A stretch of 64,000 nucleotides of DNA, taken from contig JAKGHH010000002.1 in the NCBI GenBank assembly GCA_022828595.1, positions 80,634,383-80,698,382 of the forward strand, given 5' to 3'. A program made the translations under genes and the position numbers. The notes under the pieces were generated by a model. That model had not been told where the DNA came from. It saw only the letters and a list, made by a program, of their open reading frames with translations, and made no database searches. The DNA comes from Nelumbo lutea. Its lineage: Eukaryota; Streptophyta; Magnoliopsida; Proteales; Nelumbonaceae. Position 1 is the stretch's first letter; each line of letters starts with the position of its first letter. Shown piece after piece: positions 10,549 through 21,804 of this stretch.

Positions 10549-12007
10549 TGATAACCCTGCATTTTGATGCCTTGAAGGCATCAATTCAGGGATATTTTTG
10601 GCCTTAGAATAGTCAAAGTGTACACTTTTCCTAGTTAAAATCAATTATGTGACTTCTGAGGGTCTCTATGCAAATTATGTAGAAAATTGGGAAATTTTCT
10701 AGGCTGAAGTACAGTTTTTGGGAGCTAGTGTGAAGACCAGCTGAGATAGGGGGTATTTCTGTAAAGAACTGAGAACAGGAGGGCGCCTCCTATCTACTAA
10801 ACCGAGTTGGTGCACATTCTATTGTATTACCATGCTCCCCTTTCCTTAGCAAACCCTAGAGAGCCTTTTTAACCTAATCTTTTCACTCTTAGCAAACCCT
10901 AGTTGCCCCTAGGTGTTTAATCTTCACCCTCCACCTCTTTTAATCTGAACCACTCATTTTAGGGCTCTTCTTTATAGCTTTTAAACCCTAGGGCGACACT
11001 TATTCTGCTAATCCTCACCACTCAGCCCCTCACTTCTAAATCTCAGCCACACCCTCCATCTTATATCCCAACCATTCAATCTAGGGCACCATCTATTCTT
11101 TTAATCTTAACCCTTCAACCCTAGATGTTCTAATCTACACCCTCCATTTCTGGGTGCCCAAATCTCAGCCCTACATAATATTGGGTGCCCTCTCATTTTA
11201 TTTTGAGCCATAGGATCACCTCAAAACCATCCTAACCATCCATTAGAAACCCTAGGGCATCCCTAACTTTGCTAAATCCTACCTGTCGCCCCCATCTTTC
11301 TCCCTATTTTCAGTTGTATCCACCATTCTCTATAAAAAGGGTCCTAGAGGCCTTGTAGAAGGGGTTGGTTAATTCACCCAGGTAAGAAGGAAGGCTGATC
11401 TTGAGAAGTTCAAGGGTAAAGGAAGAGAAGGACACCCAAGCAAGAGGAGGGGTTCCTACTTGTAGTTCGCCCACACCACTACCGCCACCTCTGGATTTGA
11501 ATCCCAACCATATTTTCTTCAATTTTAGAATTATTTTCTGTTCTTTAATTTTTAGTTTAATTTTTCCTTGCAACAAATTTATTTTTATTAGATTTAATTT
11601 GTGTTTTATTTCTTTTCTGTAGATTTGGAATTCGGTCAGGTGAGACGGAAGGCCTAGCTCGAGAAGTTTGAGGGTGGAAGGAGAGATCTAGAAACTGCTA
11701 CCTCTATTCGAATTTGGTTTTAGTTATGTTATTTATTTAATTTTATGCACTTGCTATTCTCAGTACCGTTCGAATTTAGTTTTACTGAATTCCATTTTTT
11801 TAATTAATTAATTTTTATTTCTACAACTCCCACTTGCGTTCTCTTCTCCTAGATCTAGGTACATAATTATTTTTCCCTCGCTTCCCTATGGATACGACCC
11901 GCTCTCATCACTTTACTACGTTAGTAGTTATTTGAGAATCGGTAAAATTCTATAAATGTTTAAACTGGTGTTTTGGAGTGTGTAACGACGCGCTTCCAGA
12001 CACACCA
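10549..12007 (+). repeat. 5' LTR of gypsy C
   Basis: Begins tgataaccctgcattttgatg and ends cagacacacca, about 1459 bp with TG...CA ends. It aligns with both LTRs of gypsy B in reverse orientation (41654-43085 and 47894-49361). Conserved inner features are a gatgccttgaaggcatca palindrome near the start, a long stretch of repeated ctaaccctaggg words, a TATA box and a ctatggatacgacc motif 110 bp before the end. Confidence 0.88.
11331..11340 (+). promoter_or_regulatory. TATA box of gypsy C LTR
   Basis: The motif ctctataaaaagg is conserved at the same place in both gypsy B LTRs (reverse orientation, 42321-42330 and 48574-48583). It is the likely promoter of this gypsy family. Confidence 0.6.
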
Positions 12008-12012
12008 AGTTT

Positions 12013-12031
12013 TGGGCGCTGTTGTTGGGGA
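12013..12031 (+). other. Primer binding site of gypsy C (tRNA-Asp type)
   Basis: The sequence tgggcgctgttgttgggga lies a few bases after the LTR end. It matches the complement of the 3' end of plant tRNA-Asp, the usual primer of Athila/Tat gypsy elements, with one extra G and C-to-T changes. Confidence 0.75.
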
Positions 12032-12989
12032 AGTACGAAGAAAAAATTTTATTTACTTTTTCCGGATCTGTTTCATTATTTTTTCTTTTTCGTTTTATTA
12101 CTTGATCCATTATCTCAGTTTAATTCTTGTTTCTCTTTGATTTTGCAGGACAGAATAGCAAAAGGTGGGTTACCGGAGCATTGCGGGACTGCAAGACGGA
12201 AGAGAAGAGAAGAAAAGAGAAATTGGATTGCGTTTCAGGTGTTGTTGTTCCATTTTATTTTTAATTTTCGTATTTTTATTTTTGAACTGCTTTTTTTGGT
12301 ACAATAGTGATTTTCAAATTTTTTTAATTATTAATTATTTTTTAGATCCGATTTATTTTTTTAGTATTATCTTTCTTCTATTTTGTTTCTAGATCTATTT
12401 TTTTCTTTATTTTAAAAAAATAAAAAAAAAAACAAAAAAAAACAAAAAAAACAAAAAAGAATTTTGTTTATTTATTTTATTTTATTTCTTGCAGCATCAT
12501 TTTCTTTTGTTTTATTTTTAGTTTAAATTTTAGATTCATTTTTTTCTTTTATTTCGGATAAAAAAACAAAAAAAGTAATATTTTCTCTTTTTTTTCTTTT
12601 ATTTTATTTTTGCAGCATATTTTTCTTTTCGTATTAATTTTTAGATTTCTGTTTATCTTTTATTAAAAAACAAAAAAATATAAATAAAAAACTTTGGTAT
12701 ATTTTTTTCTTTTGTTAATTTTATTTTCAGTTTAATTTTTTTAGATTCATATTTCTTTTCTTTTATTTTATATGTTTCTTGCATAATTTTCTTTTTGATC
12801 GTTTTATTTTTAGATTATCAATTAGTTTGTTAGAATTGAGTTTTGGTAGTTGTTAATTCCATTTAGCACAATTAATTGTTGTTTTATTTTCTGTTTGCAT
12901 TTATTATTTGTTGGTTTATGTAATTTCTTTTCTTATAGTTGCTTAATTGAATAATTAATTGTTAATTTGGAAATTGTTGAAATTTTCGA

Positions 12990-13200
12990 ATTTGAGTTTA
13001 AATTTCAAATATGAATTTAAATTTAAATTTAAATTTGAATCTGAACTTGAATTTGAATTTGAATTTGAATTGCAAATTTTGAAATTTAAATTTAAATTTT
13101 TGAATTTAAAGAAAATTGAAAAGAAAAAAAAAGTTAAAAATAAGAAATATTCAAATATAAATTTTAGGAATTTAAATTTCAAAATGTGAATTTGAATTTG
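12990..13200. repeat. Hexanucleotide-like ATTTGAA/ATTTAAA tract in gypsy C leader
   Basis: Dense repeats of aatttgaatttgaa and aaatttaaattt make up this stretch. Similar tracts occur at the corresponding leader positions of gypsy B (46240-46440 and 47100-47200, opposite strand). Long open frames in both orientations here arise from the repeat and are not genes. Confidence 0.7.
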
Positions 13201-13823
13201 AACTCCCAAAACTTTAAATTTTGAATTAAAAAAAATCAAAAAAATTTTGGCTAATATTTTTCTTGCATTTTTCCAATATTTAGGGTTTGATATTCTGGAG
13301 CATGCATCATATAGGTTTATTTAATTGCTGAAATTATTATTGTTAGTTGTGAATGTATTAGGTGTTGTTTTTATTATTTTAATTGTTCCTTTTGCTTAGT
13401 TGTTTGCTTTATTCTTTTAGGTTTAATTGTTGAATTACATCTTAGAAATAATTGTTCATGTATTGTAGTTAGTTGCATTTTGTTGTGTTTATTTTGTCTT
13501 TCCGTTAATTCATTTAAGGGCATCAAACCTAAATAAGATAAGGTGGGGATTTCATCACCCTTCCTTGGCCCCAAAATCACCACCATTCGCGTGCAGTTCA
13601 CCCTAACCCTAATTTAAAAGCTAGATAGAAAGATCCTTTAGGGAAGCCTCATACTTGGTTTAAAGGTGTGCTGAATTTTATGAAAGCTTGTGATTACTTT
13701 CCATAACCGGCGGTTGGGGCCCAAGGAAAGAGGTTAAATGGTTAAGCCTAAGTGGGTTTTGTGGTTACTTAATTAGGTCATTGCGAGAGCAAGCGGAGCC
13801 TCCCACATCCCCACCTCTTACCT

Positions 13824-15472
13824 AGCGATAGGTGGAGATGAAGGCAGCAGAGATGGAGATGAACGCACTAGATGAGGGTCGTACATAGTCAGGCAACAGG
13901 TCCTTGCGGGTATGTCTAACTACTCCGTGGTTGGCTCTATAAGAAGGCAACAGGGCTTCTCCCTGGCTATGGCTAGCGTTGTTAGGCGTTAATGGATTGG
14001 GCCTCCCAGTCCGTAATGGGTTGGGCTTGGCTAGCCCACATCAAAACCAAAATGCATAGATATATCAATTGCAATACATTAACATTGACTACCAAAACAC
14101 AACACGACTCGTTCTCAACCAATCCCCACATAAATATGCGATCCACTAGCTTGGGATTTTATACTATCACTGGTCGAGGAAACAAATGTGAAAAATAGCA
14201 TATTTACAAGAGAAATCTCCAGACAGAGATGTCTCGTAGAACGTAAGAGAAAATGAAAAAAACAACGTTGGGAACTCTAGTCTTCTTTCTGAGGAGATAG
14301 GAACACCTTTCTTTGAAGAATAAAGGCGCATGGCAACTGGTGTTTAACAGGAACAACTATGGCAAATCCGAGTTGGCTTTAAGCTTTTCACAGAACCCAG
14401 CTTGGTTGAAACCTTATCACTGGTTTGGGTGATTACCTAGACATTAATAATTCCATAGCAAAATGATAAAAAAACCAAGTAGAAAACAAAGGAAAGGAAT
14501 ATGGAAAGATGTAGTAATAATCTGAGTTACTTAATCGTATTTTGGCCTGAATGGAACAATGCGGCAGAGGATTGAGCAAACTTGCTGGTTATCGGCCTGA
14601 AAATGGTTGATGAATAAAGAAGATTTTGTTTACTTCGGTTACTTATCTTTGAACAACGACAGTGCTCAGAATGATCATGGGGTTTAGCAGAAAGGGGCAA
14701 TGCTTCAAACAATCTACACTTTGAGATTGCTGTTATGATGATTCCACTCGACTAGCAACAAAGGTAAGAAAGCAGGGGAAACGGTTTAACACAGTCAAGG
14801 AGAAGGAGTTGAGGATGATGGGATGATGGAAGAATGGGAAGAAAAAGTATGCAAATGGGGTTCGGTTGTCATTGGTCATGTCGAAGAAGAGGAAGAAGAA
14901 ATCGGGAATGGGGAGGTTGCGGCCGCTATATCAAAGACAATGAACAATTGCTTCTTGGTGAATTTGATCGATTGGTGAGGGTGGAAAGTAATGGAGAAAG
15001 AGAGAGAGTGAGAGAGAAATGAGCTTTAGGTAGGTTTGCCGTCGCTACTCCGGTTATTGGTGTGTCGAAAAGAGGAAGACAGTGAACCTTTGGTGATTTT
15101 AGCCCACTTTCATAATGGAAATGTTTGATTTTTATAGAGGGGGCGATGGCAGATTTGTAATTTTTGGGAAATTTGAGGGTATTTTTTGGAAATTTTGTAG
15201 TTCGGGTCAAAGTCAGTCTAGTGGGTGTCAAGCCAGGGTTTTGGTCCAATGGTGGGTGGTTCTGGGTCAAAAAATTGGAGGGTTGAGATGGGTCTGGCCA
15301 CGGAGAGTGAGTTTATGTGTGGATTCACAAGTTGGCTAAAATGGAATATTTTTGGATAAAGGGGTAAATTGGGGTATTTTTGCTCGAAATTTGGTAGAGT
15401 GGGGTTTTTGGACGTTCTGGGTTGATTGGTGGGTTGGATTGGGCCAACTAGGCCCAGATTGGGCAGACCTAG
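13824..15472. other. Unassigned region between gypsy C and gypsy A
   Basis: No protein or RNA gene recognised. It is less AT-rich than its surroundings. The segment 13990-14040 holds repeated gattgggcc words. 14830-15020 has purine-rich gaagaagag and gagagag tracts. 15100-15140 has a tttttatagaggggg TATA-like motif followed by a G-rich stretch, which looks like the promoter part of an unidentified plus-strand LTR. The right edge is the 3' LTR of gypsy A. Short open frames on both strands lack domain features. Confidence 0.35.
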
Positions 15473-16698
15473 TGTCTCACCCAAAATTATTATCCTTGGC
15501 TAAGCGATTGTTGAAGCGTAGCTTTAGGTGTCGAATCCACAGAGAAGCTGATTAAACCAACAAAAGGAGTTATTCTAAGCGTGAAAAACCTAGAAAAAAT
15601 GATTTTCTAAAAATAAAAAGAAGAGCAAAAATATTTGAATAAAAGTAACGATGATTAAAGGATGAAAAGTAGTATTATGATGAACAAGGCTTCGAGATTC
15701 ACTTGATCCATTTGCTTAACTGGTTTCGACTTTGATTCCTATTTATTACTCAATTGCAAGTTTCACATCCCGAACAAACAATTGAAAAATATAACTTTAA
15801 AACCAATGACAAGAACAAAAGTATTTGTCCTAAGAGAATTAATTTTCGATGAAGAATAGAATGATCTATTCTTACAAGCTACCCAAGAATGACAAAATAT
15901 CAGATTGACAATATTGCAGCCAATGATCAACTCATAAAATAAATCTACCCAATCAATTATTTTTTAACAAATTGAACATAAAAAGAGTATGACTAATCTT
16001 ATATGGAATTTGAAGAATATAACTTCAAGGTTTATCAAAATAATAAAAGAAATCTCTCAAGAACAAAATTAAGCATTGAAATTTCTCAAGGAATCAAAGT
16101 AAAGTAACAAGTAAACTCATCAATCAAGATCCTCCCTAGCCTTGTTGAAGATTTAGCCACGCTTGAACACCATTCTCCCCTGTTATCTTCTGTGAAAGAT
16201 TGAGAAAATAATGCCAAAATAACATCTAGAAGTCATTCCTCTTTTAGGTTAATTTTTTCCTTTTTATTGTGCTGCCAGGCTCCTCAATCTACTCAACCCG
16301 GATCTGCATCTTATCCCCCAATTTTAGCCTATATGTATATATATACACGTTATCAATAGATAAAATGTAGCCCTAACTCTTAGCTATCCATAGCCTTAAG
16401 AATCATTTAATTTCGACATTTGTGGAAAAAATATGCCCAAAATACCGGACCCTGTTTAGAATAAAGCACGAAACGATTCAACACTCATACTTGGGTCATG
16501 GAACTTGGGTTTGGGTTTCTTGGACTTATGTTTGGGCTTTCCTGCATTGAATTACTAATTATTTCAGAAAGAAAATTTAACAAATAATAAAATGGACATT
16601 TATAAAATTATTATGGAAAAATATTACTTTTAAGCTCTTTTTTTTACAAATGTCAATTGTTAAGCACACTTTAGATATACATTTTCATGCTTTCGTCA
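15473..16698 (-). repeat. 3' LTR of gypsy A
   Basis: About 1226 bp, minus-strand start tgacgaaagcatg and end gggtgagaca. It matches 23205-24168 over the shared part, including the aagcgtagctttaggtgtcgaa block and the aaaacctagaaaaaatgat block. Confidence 0.9.
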
Positions 16699-16712
16699 CA
16701 ACCCCCGACTAG
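16699..16712 (-). other. Polypurine tract of gypsy A
   Basis: On the minus strand tagtcgggggttg directly precedes the LTR start tgacg. Purine runs at this position prime plus-strand DNA synthesis in LTR retrotransposons. Confidence 0.6.
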
Positions 16713-18129
16713 CTTATTGCTAGTCCCTAGCAATTTAAGCGCAAATTAAAAGACAAAGCATGAAGATTAGCTTAAACGGAAATCCAACAAAACCACCTAC
16801 GTATTTCAAACAAAATGGTCGGAAAAAGATCACAAATGCTATCAAGATTACTTCAATTATAGCTTCCAAAAGTGAATGTGTGTGAAGTACGCAAAACCTT
16901 CATATCACAAACCACAACACATATAGCCTTGAGAATTAATCAAAGTAAAAGCCTCAACTACATATCTTCACAAGTAAGTTGTTTTAAGGCAAGGGATTTC
17001 TCTCATGGAGTTGGAAATCAAACAAATGATCATTGATCAGAGGATAGGAAAATTAGCTGTTTAGAACTCCACCATTCTTACCACAAATCAGCTTAAGGAT
17101 TTCGATAAGTCAAATACGAGAGCAATACAAATAGAAATTGAGCCTACTAAGAAAGACCATTCCCCAAGAAAAGAAGTTTGTCTTTTGAATTATCGGAAGA
17201 CTTTATTGTACTGAGTCTTCTTCTTCAATTTTTTTCTCCTTCTTTTTTTTTTTTTTTGACTATGCAAAGTAGGGAATGTGCAGAGTTTCTCACATAACTA
17301 ATATTACACTTGTTACTCCAAAGGCTTTACATAACATAATATGAACTAGCTCCCCCTCTCTTTTTTTTTTCTTCTTTTTCGAAAATTGACTAATATCATC
17401 CTTCAACTTATCATCCAAACATTCCTTCAGCTTATCAACTGATCAATGAAAGTTCATAAGTTGTTTCCTCAACTCTCCACTCACTCACAAAAGATATGTG
17501 AGTCTAGAAAAATGTGCACTTAAACATGACAGTTCCCTTAGCTTTATATGTTGAACATCCATCTAACCACAAAGCTTAGTATTGTGCGCAAAAATTTTTA
17601 GAAGTTATTCTTTGATAATCAAGATAAAAAAGTGACTTAAACCAAACAATTTTGAAATCATACATAGATAGAAGAATAGAAAATTCAATCTAAGTTTCTC
17701 AAGCATGCAATGCAAACTTATTCACACAAAAACTACTAGAATAAAAACAATAAGTAAAGTGTTGGTTGTCTATTTTTCACACAAGAAGAATGTATATAAA
17801 GAGTGTGCATATTATGTGCATGTAATGCTACCATTCCCAACCTGAATGAGACAGTGTCCTCACTGGCATAAAAATAAAAGAAATAGCAAAGCAAAGGGTC
17901 AGGGACACCTAATCGATGGAATAAGACTAGACCTACAAATTTATCAACTAGAAGAAGGAAACATAAAAACTAATAAAAGAAAAACTAAAACAAATGAAAG
18001 GAAAGAAAGAATAAAATGGTAGTGCAGAAAGATAGAACCTAATTAAGCATTGTAAACCGGAAATGCAAGAGTGATCTCCTCAAGTTGGTCTACCCTCTCT
18101 ACATAATGCTTCAACCATTGCCTATTAAC
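16713..18129 (-). other. Non-coding 3' region of gypsy A
   Basis: About 1.4 kb between the integrase end and the polypurine tract. Athila elements often carry an env-like gene here. I see no long frame, signal peptide or membrane segment on either strand. There are T-rich tracts at 17230-17260 and 17360-17390. The region is treated as a decayed or env-less 3' spacer. Confidence 0.55.
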
Positions 18130-18830
18130 TTAGAAAGCTCTCCCATCGATCGGATCCTCAATCTCAACAGCACCGTTAGGAAAGACTCGTTTCACCACAA
18201 ATGGACCTATCCATCTAGATCTCAGCTTTCCTAGGTGGAGATGCAAACAGGAATCATACAGATGCACCCGTTGGTTTGGCTCAAAACTCTTCCTTAGGAT
18301 CTGTTTATCATGAGCCACTTTTAGTTTAGCCTTGTAGATCATAGAATTATCATATGCATCGTTCCTCAGTATTTCTATCTCTGACAACTATAACTTTCTT
18401 TGAATACCTACAACATTTAAATCAAAATTAAGTGCTTTGACAGTCCAATAAGCTCTATGCTCAAGCTCTACAGGTAAATGACACATTTTCCCATAAATGA
18501 GTCGATATGGTGACATCCCAAGGATAGTTTTGTAAGTAGTACGGTATGCCCAAAGTGCATCAGAAAGGTGTAAAGACCAATCTTTACAACTTGGGTTGAT
18601 AGTCTTTTCCAAATTTTGCTTGACCTCCCTATTAGCTAAATCAACTTGCCCATTGATTTGTGGATGGTAAGCAGTTGACATCTTGTGAATAATGCCATAC
18701 ATGTGCATGATTTGGTCAGGGCTTCATAGAAAAATGGCCACCACAAGTTTCAGAATGACAGAAATTAAGGACACTATTAATCTCACCTTCTAAAATGCAA
18801 TGCTTCATGATTTGTTTAGGGCAATACTTA
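18130..18830 (-). pseudogene. Gypsy A integrase remnant lacking the catalytic core
   Basis: Minus strand. 18735-18830 encodes the HHCC zinc-binding end (CILEGEINSVLNFCHSETCGGH). The next recognisable codons, at 18708-18388, are already the late core ([21 protein letters not shown], with the final catalytic Glu region). Then follows the C-terminal domain at 18387-18130 (EPNQRVHLYDSCLHLHLGKL, GPFVVKRVFPNGAVEIEDP). The stretch that should carry the first two catalytic Asp residues is deleted, and a stop and a frame change separate the parts. It cannot integrate DNA. The C-terminal half is otherwise well preserved, suggesting the deletion was the main lesion. Confidence 0.85.
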
Positions 18831-19029
18831 AACAAGTAGGGATCATCCCCAAAAAAATTTCTTACCTCAACCAAGAACTTATGCTTATCTTGTGCACTCT
18901 AGTTCGATGGAACTTCACCTAAAACCAAGTAGTTAACGATGTGGGCATCCCATGGCACTTGGCTAATGGTGAACAAATGCTCATCGGGGAAGTCATCTCA
19001 AATGGGTGGGTCATCAGTAGCAGAATTAT

Positions 19030-19423
19030 TGAACTCCAATCGAGACAAGTGATCAGCCACCACATTTTCAACACCCTTCTTATCTTTGATCATTAGATCA
19101 AATTCCTGCAAAAGCAAAATCTACCTAATCAAGTGAGCCTTAGCATCCTTCTTAGAAAGAAGGTGCTTAAGAGTTGCGTGGTCAATAAACATAGTAATAG
19201 GTGAACCAATGAGATAAGCACGGAATTATTCTAAAGCAAAAACAATAGCTAGTAGCTCATTTTCAGTTGTAGAATAGTTCCTTTGAGCACTATTAAGAGT
19301 TCTACTAGCATAATAAATAACAAAGGGCTTCCCCTCCCTTCGTTGGCCTAAAACAGCTCCCACTGCATAGTTACTAGCATCACACATAATCTCAAATGGA
19401 AGGTTCCAATCTAGTGATTGCAT
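19030..19423 (-). pseudogene. Gypsy A RNase H domain
   Basis: The frame from 19423 reads FEIMCDASNYAVGAVLGQR, YYASRTLNSAQRNYSTTENE, LLAIVFALE, then continues across stops to FIDHATLKHLLSKKDAKA and an ADHLSRLEFN ending near 19030. These are the Asp, Glu and Asp motifs of gypsy RNase H. The catalytic residues look present. Stops near 19225 and 19125 break the frame. Confidence 0.85.
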
Positions 19424-19525
19424 GGTCGGTGCAGTGGTTAGCTTAGTGATGAGAGTTCTAAAAGCTTCTTCACACTTTGGGGTCCAATCGAACTCAACAT
19501 CTTTGACTAGGAGGTTGCATAATGG

Positions 19526-20303
19526 TCATGCTATGGTAGAAAAATTCTGTATGAACCTCCTATAAAATTCAGCACGTCCGAGAAAAGACTGAACTTCTCT
19601 TACCGTTTTGGGAGTGGGTAATTTAGAGATCAACTCCATTTTGGCCTTGTCAACCTTTATTCCTCTTTTAGACACGATGTGTCCCAAAACTATACCTGAA
19701 GACACTATGAAATGGCATTTTTCCCAGTTAAACACAAGTCCTTTTTCTTCACACTAGTCAAAACCACTTTCAAATTAAGTAAGCATGAATAAAAAGAATC
19801 ACCAAAAACTGTCAAATCATTCATAAAGGCTTCCATACATTTTTCAACCATATCAGAAAACACACTAAGTATGCAACATTGAAAGTAGTTAGAGCATTAC
19901 ATAAACCAAATGGCATCCTACGGAAAGCATAAGTATCAAAAGGACATGTAAAAGTAGTATTATCCTGATCTTTTAAAACTATCTCAATATGATAATAGCC
20001 TAAATAACCATCAAGAAAGCAATAGAAAGGATGGCTAGCCACATGTTCTAAGATTTGATTAATAAATGGCAATGGAAAATGGTCTTTCCAGGTGGCTGTG
20101 TTTAATTTCGTATAGTCAATGCACATGCGCCACCCAGTTACTACCCTAGTGGGAACAAGAACTCCTTCATTGTTTTCAACTATTGTGACCCCTGATTTCT
20201 TTGGCACAACCTGTGTAGGAGTAACCCATTTACTATCAGATATAGGATATATGATCCCTATGTCTAACAATTTTAAGACCTCCTTTTTAACAAATTCTTT
20301 CAT
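19526..20303 (-). pseudogene. Gypsy A reverse transcriptase, frameshifted and with altered active site
   Basis: Starts at MKEFVKKEVLKLLDIGIIYP, with WRMCIDYTKLNTATWKDHFPLP, FLDGYLGYYHI and RRMPFGLCNA. A frame change follows near 19890. The next frame has EAFMNDLTVFGDS, where the conserved FMDD has become FMND, losing one of the two metal-binding Asp residues. The thumb/connection part (MFNWEKCHFIVSSGIVLGHI, VREVQSFLGRAEFYRRF) follows at 19735-19526. The domain order and motifs are plainly Athila-like gypsy RT. It is inactive. Confidence 0.9.
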
Positions 20304-20859
20304 TGTTGGGTTTAATCTTCTTTGGGGATCTCAACGTGGGATAGTTCATTCTTCTAAATGAATCTTATGGGAACATATCAGTGGCCTTATACCTTTAATG
20401 TCAGCTATGGTCCAACCTAGTGTAGTCTTATGTTCTCTTAACAAATTTATCAATTTCTCATCCTGCTCAACATTAAGTTAAGAAGATATTATAACAGGGA
20501 AAGTATCATCTGCTCCCAAAAAATGCATGTTTCAATCCTTCTGGTAGTGGGGACAACTCCACTTTGGGTGTCTCCATAGAAGATGGCTTCGGCTAGTCTC
20601 TCTCACGTGGCAACTCCTCAAAGCGTGGTTTTCAAAACTTCTTTTACGTATCCTGCATATCATTAGAAGTAGAGGAAATATTAGAAACATCATTAATGGG
20701 ATAAAACAAAAATTCAGAATTTTCCCTTTCATCTACTTCCTCTGTAATGAGAGAGTCTATCATGTAGGTATAATAACACTTGTCCTCATCTTGGAGCTGC
20801 TTACCAACATGAAAAATGTTCAACTCAAGAGTCATATTCCCAAATGAAAGCTTCACCAA

Positions 20860-21630
20860 ACCATTCCTATAATTAATAAGAGCATTGGCTGTAGCAAGGA
20901 ATGGCCTTCCTAAAATAAGCGGAATCTTCGACTCACTGTCAACTACAAATTGAGTATCTAAAACCAGAAAATCAACAACATAATAGAATTTATCAATCTA
21001 AAGCAAAACATTTTCCACTATCCCCTTTGGTTTCTGAATAGAACGGTCAACCAACTGTAACACCACGAATGTGGGTTTTATCTCTCCAAGACCTAACTGC
21101 AAGTGAACTGAATAAGGAATTAAATTTACACATGCTCTTAGGTCCAAGGGAGCTCGACCGAATTCTTGTGTCCCAATATGACAGGTAATTGTGGGGCACC
21201 TTGGATCTTTGTACTTTGGCGGTGTTCTCTACTCAATCACCGCACTTATCTGTTTTGTCAGAAATGTAGTTTTCTTGACATGGTGTCTCCTTTTTATGGT
21301 ACACAGATCCTTAATCACCTTGGCATAAGCCGGTACCTGCTTAATCACATGCAACAAAGGTAGATTAATATTAACTTCTTTCAAATGTTCCAAAATCTCA
21401 CCTTGGTTGTCTAAAATTTTTCCTCCAGATCTAAGAGCTTGGGGAAAGGGCACTTGTATTGTAGCCTCCTTTTCTGGATCTTTTGATGGGGCATCTTCAG
21501 TTCTACTCGAAGTGGTGACATTTGTGTGAGGTGGGCTTGGCAAAGGCCCACCTAAAAACTTACCACTACAAGTAGTGATGGTGTGGACCCCCTTAATGTT
21601 CTTCGGATCAGAGGTGGATCCCTGTACCAT
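20860..21630 (-). pseudogene. Gypsy A gag-pol linker and aspartic protease
   Basis: The N-terminal part (21630-21229) is a linker ending with VPAYAKVIKDLCTIKRRH, typical of Athila upstream of protease. The protease follows with APLDLRACVNLIPYSV, where the family motif DLGA has become DLRA, then GLGEIKPTFVVLQLVDRS, and SKIPLILGRPFLATA at the end. A stop lies after VENVLL near 21000. The loss of Gly next to the catalytic Asp and the stop make it inactive. Confidence 0.82.
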
Positions 21631-21804
21631 ATGTGACCCCTTCGGATTGGTCTGAGGCTAAGATGGAATTTTGCCTCTCTCTTGTATAGTAAGAGCATTG
21701 GTAAGCTTAGTTATCTAACTCTTGATATCATTTTTCTCTTCAACCACCTACGCAAGAACATATTCAAACTTTTGGTTAGCCTTATTCTTTGCCTCCATAA
21801 ATGC

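Larger units (their letters stand above)
10549..13823 (+). mobile_element. 5' end of gypsy element C (LTR, PBS, leader), truncated
   Basis: This is the plus-strand counterpart of gypsy B at 41654-49361. It has a complete 5' LTR, a tRNA-Asp-type primer site and about 1.8 kb of non-coding leader whose landmarks match the gypsy B leader in the same order. These include a caccttttgctat-type block after the PBS, AT-rich hexamer tracts, and a ggtgaaccgcacgtg-like block. Homology ends near 13823 in the cccacctcttacct motif, before gag would start. No coding region or 3' LTR is present. Confidence 0.85.

Noticed and set aside
12955..13239. Open frames of 94 and 76 codons on both strands rich in Phe, Leu, Lys and Asn
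   Set aside because: Product of attgaa/aaattt repeats, low complexity on both strands.
15525..15545. tRNA gene suggested by the ggtgtcgaatccac T-loop-like motif
   Set aside because: No A box, anticodon arm or acceptor stem can be built around it; the motif lies in LTR U5.
20119..20361. Plus-strand frame of 80 codons
   Set aside because: Antisense of the gypsy A reverse transcriptase start.
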